A DNA stretch of 64,000 nt, from contig ML976988.1 of the NCBI GenBank assembly GCA_010015675.1, positions 1,086,780-1,150,779 of the forward strand, in the 5' to 3' direction. Position numbers and translations under genes: made by a program. A model generated the notes under the pieces. It did not search any database and was not told where the DNA came from. It worked only from the letters and a program-made list of their open reading frames with translations. Source of the stretch: Byssothecium circinans (lineage: Eukaryota > Ascomycota > Dothideomycetes > Pleosporales > Massarinaceae). This document shows positions 41,781 to 52,695 of this stretch, piece after piece (position 1 is the first letter of the stretch; each line of letters starts with the position of its first letter).

Positions 41781-43523
41781 GTGGGTAGGTTGAGGGGGCC
41801 AAGGGGGGGTGGGGGGGATGAGGGTTTAGGGTTTTGGGGGTTTTGGGAAGGTTAAGGGAGGACGGGGATTGGGGAGGGGAAGCTTGTGTATGCAGCATAC
41901 TCTCTCAATTATGGTGGGAAGGGAATGAGAAACCGAAGTCTTGCCTTTTTAATTACTCTCTTTCTTTCTCCATGTTCGTGACTGTGTCTGCGCTTGATGC
42001 TTTCATTCCAATCAACGTGTCTGGATGGCCTTAGTAATTAATTACACCCTTTCCAGCAAGACCGCCTCTGAACCGAAGCTCCAAACTCCCGAAGGATTAT
42101 TTCGGCTCCACAGCGGGGCTAAGGTAAGATGACGCACCCTATTGTTAGGATAGTGAGTTAAAATCTGTTCCTGCATTATATGCATGCGCATGTGCATGTC
42201 AGGAACAGTGAAGCAGGGCAAGGCAAGGCAAGGCAAGGCAAGGCAGCAACACCAAGTTTGGGTCAGGTAGCGAGCTCCCGTTCAAACGGGGTCATGGCCA
42301 TTATCGATACATAGCTTAAGGTACCAAGGTATTTATCTCAAATAAACCATAACTATAACTTAGACCATCCAATTGACTCTATCAAGGGAGGAAATATCAA
42401 AGATTGAGCGAATAAAGATGGAGCTAGATGAATCTGACCTAGCCTTTTTTTTTCTGGAACGGAAGCCAATCCAATCAGGGGGATACAGGCGTTGTGTTGT
42501 GTCATGTCGTCTTGTCTTATCCTGTCTCATCTTGTCTAGAGTGAAGTACTTTGGTAGTTCTCGTTGAATCAGTCATATATGATCATTTGCGGAGGTACGG
42601 ATCCCCAAAGACCAAACCTGTTTCAATAACCCTTTCTTCCATAACCTTTTCTAGAATATAGAGAAAAACCCATGCACCATGCATGCATGCATGATTTGGA
42701 ATTACCACTTCCCATGTAGAAACCCTGTGTATTGTGTGGCTTGCTAAGGTGTGCTTTGTCGATATCGATGAATTGGTGCAGAGCGTTAGGCGTTGGCGCG
42801 AGGGAGCCGTCTGTCCACCGTCTTAAAGTTAAAGTACCATTGTCAATATCAGGCGTCGAGTATGTATGTGGCTTGCTAAGGAATGCCGTACGGAAGCGGA
42901 ACGGAGCAGAGCACCGGCGGACGGACGAAAAACTGCAACTGCAGCCGCAACCGTGCCCGTCGCCGTAGGTGCGGCGCACGTTCCGTTTTATATATGCATT
43001 TCATATACTGCATGCCTTCTGGAAGGAAGCATGGAAGGATAGAAGAGAGCAAGGTGGTGGAGGGTATACCAGGCGTCTGATAAGCACATAGTACTTTGTT
43101 CTATGACCGAGGATCCTGACGCCCGCTCTTAAACGTCGAAGGATAATCCGGGGGTCATCCCTGTGGGGCTTTCAACGTCAGGGCAGAAAAATATGAAGAA
43201 GAAAAGTTTTGATGGAAAAGCTTTATGGATGAGTCCGAGGAGAGAACGCTTGGATACCTTTGATATTCGAATAGTAATGCCGAGCTACCGCTTTTCTATT
43301 CTCCCCCATATGCCCCTAGATGTTGGACGTTGTGATGCCGCTTCTACCGTCTTCTTCCGAATCCCCCATGCCATAGCGCTCACGCTCAAAAGTCGCGATT
43401 CTGTTCGTACATGCCCGCGTCACCATCCCCCGTAGCAAAGTCCCAAAGCACCACGCTTATCGTACAACAAATGCCTCGTCTTGCCTATGATGATAAAAAC
43501 CACGCCCCGAAAAAAAGTCTTCC
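41781..43523. other. Intergenic, convergent flanks with repeats
   Basis: 1.7 kb between the convergent DUF4360 and velvet-like genes. The start is G-rich (a GGGGGTGGGGGG run near 41805-41818). It contains a GGCAA pentamer repeat (42216-42245), a degenerate TGTCN tract near 42490-42540 and a TGCATGCATGCATG run near 42676-42690. No gene is recognised. Confidence 0.45.
42216..42245. repeat. (GGCAA)n pentanucleotide repeat
   Basis: Six tandem copies of GGCAA, the last one ending in G, in intergenic DNA. Confidence 0.85.
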
Positions 43524-44493
43524 TCATCGCGACCTGCGCCGCGTCTGAATCGTCCGAATTACCTCCGACCAGCCCCCATCATCATCCTCGTCGTCCCCAT
43601 CGGCTTCTGTACAAACAACGAAACAAGAATCAGGAACCGAAATATATTTACAACACTTAATAGGTGCCCCTCATGTACTTACCATAGGTTCTGCCCGTTG
43701 GGCCGCTGCTTTGGACGACAATCGGGTTGCTGTCGATGGCCTGGATGGACACGCCCCCTGCGATGGACGGGTTGCCCGAGCTCGGGACCCTTATTAGTGT
43801 GATGCGTATGCGAAACGTGCCGGTCTGATGGATGCTGAGGTCGGGGAAATTCATATAGCCCACTCCCTGCGGGTCGTCGAGTTCCATCGCTGCAATGGAT
43901 CCGTCGGCTTCGTCGTCGGAGAATTGGTGCACGGATACGTAGCGTCGTCCTCCGAGTGACCGGTCGAGCGTTCTGGGATCCGGCGCTGATGAGCCGGCCA
44001 CGGGGACTAGTGAGGCGAGGGCGATCAGGTTCTGCGAGTCTTCGATTGCATCGTCCGCGTACATGTTTGTTGTCCGTAGTCGGACAACTATGGTCCCGTT
44101 TATGGCGTAGCCGGCGCGGGCACTAGAAGGCGGTTGCACCACGATATCCATCGTGTATCGGATGTCGGCGGGCGAAACAGCCTGTCGGTCCGACCTCGAT
44201 CGGCGGTTACCGTTCCCGGCGTGTCTTGAACGCACAGATGTGCTGCCAAAACCACGTGTTCGTGCGATGTCAGCCATCAGTGTGGTTGCTGTTGGTGATG
44301 CTGCTGCGGCAGAGCGGCCGTTCTGGAGTTCGTTGTTGAAGGCCTCGGCGATACGCGCAGAACGTCGGGTGGCGGCGCGGCTGCGTGTCCGTGAAGTAGT
44401 GGTGCGTGGGTTGGATCTGCTGATGCCTCTCCCCGACGTGCTCCGGGCAGGATTTGGATTTCTACCTCGTCCTCGTCCACGGCCTCTCTGCAT
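43524..44493 (-). CDS. Divergent velvet-domain protein with Arg/Gly-rich N-terminus
   Basis: Exons 44493-43683 and 43606-43524, with a 76-bp intron (GTAAGT...GTACAG, phase 1), give 297 aa. The start is the first ATG, MQRGRGRGRGRN; the open frame upstream has only TTG. Residues 1-110 are RG- and RS-rich and disordered. The velvet-type domain spans about 112-263: YTMDIVVQPPSSARAG, LIALASLVPV, LGGRRYVSVHQFSDDE, then the hallmark GYMNFPDLSIHQTGTFRIRI and a closing NPIVVQSS strand. The C-terminus is acidic then basic (EADGDDEDDDGGW...QTRRRSR). Velvet proteins (VeA, VelB, VosA, VelC) are NF-kB-like fungal regulators of development and secondary metabolism. The usual basic RRPIDPPPI DNA-contact block is missing here, so DNA binding is uncertain. 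The assignment rests on motif order. Confidence 0.7.
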
Positions 44494-47400
44494 CTGCTGA
44501 AGGATATATCTGGACTCGTTTAGTAAACCTTCTGGGTGTAAAAAGCCGGGCAATGCTCAGCTCCTGCTGTTATGCCGGACGGTTGAAATGGAGAATAGAC
44601 AGATAATTTAGGGAAAAGATTGGGGGAAGGGAAACACTTCAACACCAGGACTGTGCTCAATGTATAGTTGCGATGTGAGAAGTGAGATTGGCGGATTGTT
44701 GGGTGCAGTGATGGAGGAAATGAAGCTCAAGCCACGAGTCAGGCCTCTCATCCATAGCTCTTGTTGTGTGTATGCCATTGCTCTCTATGACGAGTGGCGG
44801 GCCGCTTCCGCAGTGCATTCGGGCGCGTTGGGGCCGTTCGCCGGACCCTTTAATTTTATCACGGCGTCTTTGGGGTGAGAAGACGCCTCCATAAGGTGGG
44901 ATATCTACATAATGGTGGTGGAGGTGAGGTTGAGAAGACGTCCTCGGGCCCCAGGGCGCCCCACCCACTCCAGAAGCGCCGTGACAGGCAGATCATTGTA
45001 GGGTGTGTCGATTGGAGCCATCAATGCAGCGCTTAGGCTAAAGAGGGCATCCGCATGCGCGAGCGAGAGCAGAGCAGGAGGGTTGGCAAGCGTGGACAAG
45101 CGCCGACGGGGTAGCGGAGGGCTGATAACAGAGGTGATTGATGGAGATGGCGCACATGGTGTTGCAGCACGAGCATTGACGAACCCCTGCCTCGGGAATT
45201 CATCACGACACCGGATGCCATGTGGCCGACAGGGATGGGGGAAGCGAGATTGGGGCCTACCTTGTTCCTTCACCCGTCCGTTCCACCGCTCGACTTGGCC
45301 ACGATATTGTAATAGCAATTGATGGCAGCTATATTCCAGCAAGACTGTAATGGACCGATGATACCGAGGACGTTGTAATGTTGCTGGCGGTGATAGTGCG
45401 GCTACCATCCATATATTAGCCATGCTCCCTCACCCTCAACACCAAGCCAGCCCTCAGCAGCCGTCTCTGCATCCTCCCCGCAGCATGAATTCTGAGGCCG
45501 TGATCCTCCCCAGGGTATTCGACTCACAGTTACGTCCTGTCCCCAACGAGACCAAGCTCTTCGCTCAATTGCCCCGCTGGCTAATGCCTCTGATGGCGCC
45601 TCCAAACTTGCCCCCGACACTGACTGGACGATCGGAAATTCCTGGACCGCTGGTAATGGCGATCGAGTGATGCTGTCTCAGTGATCTCCGTGATGACCGA
45701 GTGAAGAGCCAATGCCTGAAGGTTGAGGCTGCTGGATGCAGGTCATGGCCTCCTGGAGACGACTCTTTGCCCATTTATACGCTCCCTCTCTGCTCCAGCA
45801 CAAGAGGTGCTCCATCCCGTAATAGCCGGTTGCAGCTGCTTTAGACGGCGTCCAGCCTTCCGCAAATGGTCTGGACATTGTCTGCCCTATCTGGACGATG
45901 CTCGCTTTCTCTTTTCCTCAAACACCTCAGATGAATCAATGGCGTGCACCTTGGATGCTTCCAAGCCCTTGTATACAGCGGCTCAGGCCAACATGCAGCT
46001 GTAAAAGGATCCCAATCGAGTGGAAAAACATCCGTGTGGCTGCGATCATCCATGAACCGTCTGTGCATGGCTTGCGGGCGATTGCCGATCGGAATGACGA
46101 CCACATCTCTGGCCTTGTTAATTTTTTTACATAGCTTCGCAAACCAACTTCTCCGCCAAAATATGCACATGCGCTACAGGAATAGCCACCAATACCGACG
46201 GCTGGATTCGTGACCCCACGCTACAACAAGCTGTGCGACCGAAGCCCTCCTGGATGGGACGCAGTCTCATTGGTCTTGCAAAAGCAAAGTCGACCCCAGC
46301 AAAAATACCACCAGCCCGACCGGCCTATCCATGCTCCTCTTCTTCTTGGATGGCATCTATTAGAGGCCACCGACCTTCACCGAACCGTTTTCCTGGCTGA
46401 GGGAATAAGCCAACGACTAGATGCGAGTTGACAGCTGACCACCCATGGCCGATGAAGCAATTGTGCTGACGACTAAAATGAAGCTGCTCGTTGGTAGGCG
46501 TCCTCTAGGGAGTGTTCCCGAGTTAATAACGCTCCAGGCGTCTGCATAGTACTCAGCATTGTTACGCATGCTGGACGGATTCCTGTCAGGAGAAGGTGTT
46601 GTTATCGTCGTCGGTGTTGTTATCGTCGTCGGTGTTGTTATCGTCGTCGGTGTGACCTGACTCTCGTCCCTGAACATGTACCGGACTTGCGCGCCACGAT
46701 CGGGTTCCGCCTCACGCAAACAACTACACCGCCAAGATCTGCTATGTCATAAAGCTGTGCTACTGATCTATTGAGAGACCGTTTCTTAAGTCGATCCTTA
46801 CTTCTCTTCTCCAAACCGCCTTTGCCGACTCACCAGTGACCATCCTACTCTCTCGTCTACTTGGACGAGAAAGATTGCGGCGTACCCGAACGCAGCCAGC
46901 CATCCAATGTGTGCAGCCGCCCAACCATCCAAGAACAATCGACTCAACAGCAGACCAATACGTCAGATCCACTTTGCAGCACAGCAACTTTTTGGGAAGG
47001 AGTGAATCTTGTGTCCTCGAGCCTGCACGACCTTCTTTTGCGGAAGCCCAACCCGCAGCCGATAAGCGAAATCCCGGGCTCCACGACGAATAATTTCCGC
47101 GTTCCTGGGTCCATACTCTCTTCTTCTCTTGCATCGTCATCGTATCGAGAGATCTTGTGCGCATGCCTCGGTCCTTTTTCCGAATTCATGATTCATCTCT
47201 CACTCGGCCATGGTCCTTCATTAGTCGCCACTTTAAGAAAGTGCAATCTCCCTCGCTAACACAAGACTCTAGATCTCCGCCACGCACGCTATTACCGCTA
47301 TTGTAGGTGCGTGTTGGAGACCTGGACCGTAGAATTGCATCCACTGCTGTGGAGATCATTTTCACCTCATGCATGAGCAAATGCTTTCGTAACACTTGCA

Positions 47401-49402
47401 GATTGCCTTGACGTTATGATAATACTGAACCGTCAGTACCTAGCCATGAATTTGTCACAGTTCCAGCGGAGTCGGCTGGTTGCCCTCATTCGCTCCACTG
47501 TATCGATCAAATGCCCCCGCCTTTTTACCTTCGTGAGCTATACTGACTCCCAAAGGTACTCTCCCCATGGACAACCGCCAATTGCGGCTTCGATCGCGCT
47601 GATGGACGAAGGTGGCGAAGAGAAGAACCAAGTTTCACCACCGACAGGCACCTTGACACCATACAACGATCATCCTTCCTCAAAATCCCTTCATAGCGGA
47701 TCTGTTTCAAACCTAGGTACAAGACAGGCGTGTCCAATCTGTGTTCGGATCATCAGCTCTCCTTCCATGGTACTGGGACAAGCCACTGAAGCTCCAATGG
47801 GGTATTCGTCGATCCCAAAGTGGCCTTGCATGCGCCTTGCGCTTAATCCCTCTCCACGGTCGCACAAACAGATGTTCGTGGCCACGATGTCATCACTTCT
47901 GGGACGCCCAATACCACGGTACCTCCCCCATGTTAGTGCAATGGCTAACCAAACACGTTCAGCTGAACTGGACTGTGATTCTCGCCACTGATTACTGACT
48001 CGTGGTGACGGCTGTTCGTCCGACTGCATTCAGTACACAGCCCGCGCCTTGCAAGACCCGAGGACAATTGCACGACCGGAAATAATTTTCCGTGGCCTCG
48101 GATCCTTATAACTGGGATGCTTCGCTTTTCTCCTGATTGACCGCTCTTGCATGTCGACAGTTGCTCAGCGGATATATCGCGCAGAGCCTCACCCTGCTTC
48201 ACTTCACTTTCCAATCTTGACCTCGTGCGTTGATCTGATGTCCCAAGGAATCTTTCGTGCATGCTCGTTCATCGACAGAAGAACCTTGCCCGGTGCCAAT
48301 TACCTCTCGGGATTCTTCTGGCATGAGAGACGGCTGCGTGCATAATCTCCTGGCGAGAGAGAAATGGCTCAATCCTAAGGACTCGCTACAATTCATCCGA
48401 CTCGTTGTTGTCTTTGTGACTCCATGCAAGGTAGTCTAGAATCTAACAATCTTTCAGCCATCTTTCCTATCTCAACTTCTCATACTGTCTGTTGCCGTGG
48501 GAATCTTCTAATCGTACGCGTTCAGACGGGCTTTAAACACCGCCGATGATCTCTGATTCAGCCATTACAGGTACTGCCTAAAGTTACCTTATGGCTTTGC
48601 TTCCCTGCCACTAATAAGTCAACTAAGAACTCATGAAACAGAACATCCAGCAACATTTATTCAATACCAGCTCGCAAAAAAGCAAGACCGTTTGTGAACA
48701 TTTTGTTATCTCTCAGCTAGACGTATAAAGACAGACACAGCATGAGCATGAGCAAGTTAATCCTAGGCGTCACTATGCAGCGAACAAACCGAGCGTGAGG
48801 TACAGATCAATTCTACCGTGCCGAATCGGATCACAGCAAAGCTGGGCCGATAAGTATGGCAGTGGAGATCGGTATGCCGTGCTGCACTTGGACGGTATAG
48901 CGAATGATCCTCAAGCTTATGAACAGGTGGTTGATGTGTTGCAGGAAGAAATCCTTCCAAGGATTGTTGGTAATGCATATGTCAGGGTGTCGTCCACGGG
49001 TGTATCATGTATATACATTACGAAAGTAGAACACTGGGGGGGTATCTTCGTAGTCATATAAGACGTTTCTAGACTTTTGAAATATATTTGTAAAGGTTCC
49101 GTGACAATGCCTAAGAAGAATTAGCGTTCATTAACACTGCCCAGGTGTTAAGCCAGGATCATACCTGAGTACCTTGACTCATAAGTTCTGGTAATACCGA
49201 CGTGGTGTACAGGGTATCACCGAACTCAACAGGTTTCCCATTTAAAGTATGTCGTGAAGACTGGAGGACTTGTGAAAGATCGAAGATTCACAATAGCCTA
49301 GCAAACTTTGGATGGCCCGTGCAGCGAAGATGCCCCCGCTCTGTAAATTTTGGACCGCGCATAGCTTGACGCATAGAAGATACCCCACTATCGCTTTTCC
49401 GC
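44494..49402. other. Large gene-poor interval
   Basis: 4.9 kb between the velvet-like gene and ArgRS. Just upstream of 44493 the sequence TTTACTAAAC followed by CTTCAG looks like a branch point and acceptor, so a 5' UTR intron is possible. Open frames such as 44905-45423 (minus, 172 aa), 47416-47991 (plus) and 48795-49061 (plus) lack any recognised signature. An 18-bp minisatellite lies at 46595-46653. No transposon ORF is recognisable. The region may be old decayed repeat sequence. Confidence 0.45.
46595..46653. repeat. 18-bp minisatellite, three copies
   Basis: GGTGTTGTTATCGTCGTC is repeated three times perfectly head to tail, with a partial fourth copy. On the minus strand it would encode a PTTITT repeat in a small frame without an ATG close upstream. 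I treat it as non-coding. Confidence 0.9.
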
Positions 49403-49612
49403 ATGCCGCTCTCTCCCTTCCGCTCAAAACGTCACCTTTTCTCTTCTGCCTTACCAATTTTTGCGAGGCCGCTGGCGACTCATCTTACTTTGACTCACAC
49501 CCACAAACGCGTCACGCCTGCGCCCCTTCCACGACCGCTTAAAGCCCCGCGTCGACTCGCGCACACACGAGCATACACACAGATCGATACCCGCCCCTTC
49601 AAGCCATTCGCC
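49403..49612 (+). other. In-frame upstream extension of ArgRS, candidate mitochondrial presequence
   Basis: An ATG at 49403 is in frame with the main ArgRS ATG at 49613, with no stop between. The 70 extra residues begin MPLSPFRSKRHLFSSALPIF. They are rich in Arg, Lys, Ser, Thr and His and contain a single acidic residue. This composition fits a mitochondrial targeting sequence. Alternative translation or transcription starts would give mitochondrial and cytosolic enzymes from one gene. Confidence 0.5.
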
Positions 49613-51728
49613 ATGGATGCGTCAAATAGCAACCCCGTCACAATTGAACAACTCGCGACCACCCTCCAGAACTTTGGACTGGACAAGGTCCCTGCGGAAC
49701 CAAACACGTACCCCGCGCACAACGCCTTCGACCTCTACCGCTCGCACATTACCGAACTGCTCTCGCAGGCCTCGGGCATCGACCACAAGATCATATACCC
49801 TACGTTAGGAAAGACGGTGAAGAGCGAGCATGGAGACCTGCAGCTGGCGGTACAAGCGCTCAGGCAAAAGCGCAAGGACATGCCCGAGTTTGCAAAGGAG
49901 CTGGCCGACAAGTTTCCTGAATCGCCGCTCGTGGACAAGCCAACTGTCACTGGCACGTTCTTGAACTTCTTCTTCAAGCCGGAGCCACTGGCAAAGCTCG
50001 TCCTCCCCAACGTGCTAAAGTCTGGACCCAGCTATGGTTCCGCGGCTGCACAACACCTTGGCCTGAAGGACCCTGAAGACCCATCCAAGGGCCGCAAGAA
50101 GATTATCGTCGAGTTCTCGTCGCCGAATATCGCGAAGCCTTTCCACGCCGGTCATCTTAGGAGTACAATCATTGGCGGTTTCCTTGCGAATCTGTACGAG
50201 GGCGCTGGCTGGGAGGTTATTCGCATGAATTACTTGGGCGACTGGGGAAAGCAGTATGGTGTTCTTGCGGTAGGGTTTGACCTGTATGGGTCGGAAGAGG
50301 AGCTTGTGAAGAACCCGATTGGCCACCTTTACGACGTCTATGTGAAGATTTCGAAATCGGCGGCGGAAGAGGCAGAGGCTGTGAAGGCAGCGAGGGAGGA
50401 AATCGCGAAGCTGAGCGAGTCGGGCGGAGACACATCAGAGCTAGAGGCAAAGATCAAGAAGATTGAAGAGGAGGGTGTTGATCAGCAGGCCAGGCAGTAC
50501 TTTGTTAAGATGTGCAACAAGGACGAGGTATGACTATATATCATATACTGATGCAAAGCTGACTGCCATACAGAAAGCCCTCGGCATCTGGAAGCGATTC
50601 CGTGACCTAAGTATCGAAAAGTACAAGCAGACCTACGCTCGTTTGAACATTCGATACGACGAATACTCCGGAGAATCACAGGTCTCGGACGAGAGCATGG
50701 AGCGAGCCGCGAAAATACTGGAGGAGAAAAAAGTGTCGGAGAATTCGGATGGCGCTACCATTGTCGATCTCACCAAGTACTCGAAGAAGCTCGGTAAAGC
50801 CTTGGTCAAGAAGAGGGACGGTACCTCGCTATACCTCACCCGAGATATCGGAGAAGCGAGGCAGCGTGCCGAAAAGTACAACTTTGACAAGATGATTTAC
50901 GTCGTGGCGAGTCAGCAAGACCTTCACCTTGCGCAACTGTTCAAGATCGAGGAGGTGATGGGTTGGGACGACATCTCGAAGAAGTGCCAACACATCAACT
51001 TCGGAATGGTGTTGGGTATGTCCACTAGGAAAGGAACGGCGAAGTTCCTCGACGACATCCTAGCTGAGGTTGGTGAGAAGATGCACGAGGTCATGAGGTC
51101 GAACGAGACCAAGTACGCCCAAGTAGAGGACCCCGAGAAGACTGCGGATACGTTGGGCATCTCAGCGGTCATGGTGCAGGATATGAAGGGGAAGCGAATC
51201 AACAACTACACCTTTGATATGGATCGTATGTGTTCGTTCGAGGGTGACACGGGACCTTACCTTCAGTATGCACACGCCCGTCTGTGTAGCATCACGCGAA
51301 AGGTGATTGCTGCTGCACCAGATGTTGCAAACGTGGACCTTGGCTCCGCAGCCGACTTGACGCTTCTCAAGGAACCGCAGGCTGTGAATCTCGTCCGTGA
51401 ACTCGCCAGCTGGCCCGATATTCTCCTCAATACGGTGAAGTCTCATGAGCCTACAACGGTGCTCACATATCTCTTCAAGGTGAGTAACCAAAACAAGAAT
51501 GTAGTAGTTGTACTGACATGACTAGATGGCGCACGCCCTTTCATCATCATACGACCATCTCCAGATTGTCGGCTCGGAGACGGAGATTATGCTTGCCCGG
51601 TAAGCTCCACTGCATCTCCTCGATGATCAATGCTAATGTACTTTAGTCTGGCATTGTATACGGCCGCTCGACAAGTGCTGAACAACGGTATGCGCCTTCT
51701 TGGCTTGAACCCCGTAGAGCGTATGTGA
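49613..51728 (+). CDS. Arginyl-tRNA synthetase
   Basis: Four exons, 49613-50527, 50574-51479, 51526-51599 and 51647-51728, with introns of 46, 46 and 47 bp, give 658 aa from the ATG in GCCATGG context (MDASNSNPVT). A form starting at 49403 would have 728 aa. An N-terminal tRNA-recognition domain precedes the class I catalytic domain. The HIGH-type motif is in EFSSPNIAKPFHAGHLRSTI, followed by NYLGDWGKQYG. LYLTRDIGEA and YVVASQQDLHLAQLF are typical ArgRS elements. The anticodon-binding DALR domain begins around GDTGPYLQYAHARLCSI, and the protein ends with the conserved MRLLGLNPVERM. It charges tRNA-Arg in the cytosol and, if the extension is used, in mitochondria. An inserted coiled-coil-like segment (SKSAAEEAEAVKAAREE) lies after the HIGH region. 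Confidence 0.95.
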
Positions 51729-52695
51729 GCAGGCATCAGCATTGGACATTTTGACCAACAATTCGAGCATGCCGTTTGTTATAGTAGGAAGGGTCAGGTT
51801 GTTAGGTGTTTAGCATAAGGAATATGGGTATTGGCATTCGAAGGAGACTGAGACGAGCGTACGGAGTGCAGCACGCTTGCGGGTGTCGGGTCATCCGGTT
51901 CCGACTTGCCTACGCATGATGGCGTGCAGGTACCTTTTGAGGGTATACAATATGCTGCTATTCCTCCAATGGCAGGTCGGCAGCACTTAGCATCTCGAAT
52001 CCAGTTGGTTGAGTCATCGCCCTCATGTCACGCTAATTCCACCTCACTGTGCAAGGCGGCCACGGCATTCACGCCAACAGCGCGAAGACCCAGTTTAGGC
52101 AGGTCGCAGTAGGCGCCAGGTCTATGCCCCACTTCCCGGCGATCTTCGCGATGCAGGGTACTGAGGGATAGGTTGAGGTTGAGGTTTTGGAGAGCTGGTG
52201 TTGGGGTGATGTTGTCACAGATGCACGTCAGCTTGAGGCTCCAATGCGGCTCTCGAGATTCAGTATTGTTCCTCGTCGTCAAGACAAGTGAACCCTGAGC
52301 GTTGGGGCAGTTTCGTGCAAGACGCGCTGCTGAAGCCAATCACGGGCGCTTTGACCAGCTTCCCCGCACGCTCCCCCACACTCCACCAAGGGCCGCCAAG
52401 GACGGACGGCTAAAACGCGACAGCGACGGGAATCGTATGACTGCGTCCATTGGGCGCAGCTCAAGCGCGGCCGAGGGCGACAGTACGACAATACGACCTT
52501 CAGGTACCTTCAGAGCCGACCCATGTACTTTTCGCAACGGTGTCATTCCGAAGCTCTTCATTCAGCATTCATCCTCGCGCTACCTCCAGAGCTCAACACC
52601 ACCGTGATTCCACGGTTCGGCCCAGCAGATGCGGGTCCTGAGCTCTTCTCCTCTCGTTCGCCCACCTCCGATTCCAAGCCACGCCGCCACCCAGC
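51729..52695. other. Intergenic: ArgRS 3' flank and NNT promoter
   Basis: 970 bp between co-directional genes. Short frames on both strands show no family content. The sequence near 52310-52695 is GC-rich and likely promoter plus 5' UTR of the transhydrogenase gene. Confidence 0.5.

Noticed and set aside
44905..45423. 172-aa minus-strand ATG frame
   Set aside because: No recognised motif, Pro/Arg-rich throughout, and no supporting splice or neighbour context.
46417..46719. Minus-strand frame with PTTITT repeats
   Set aside because: The frame starts at TTG and its repeat comes from the 18-bp minisatellite.
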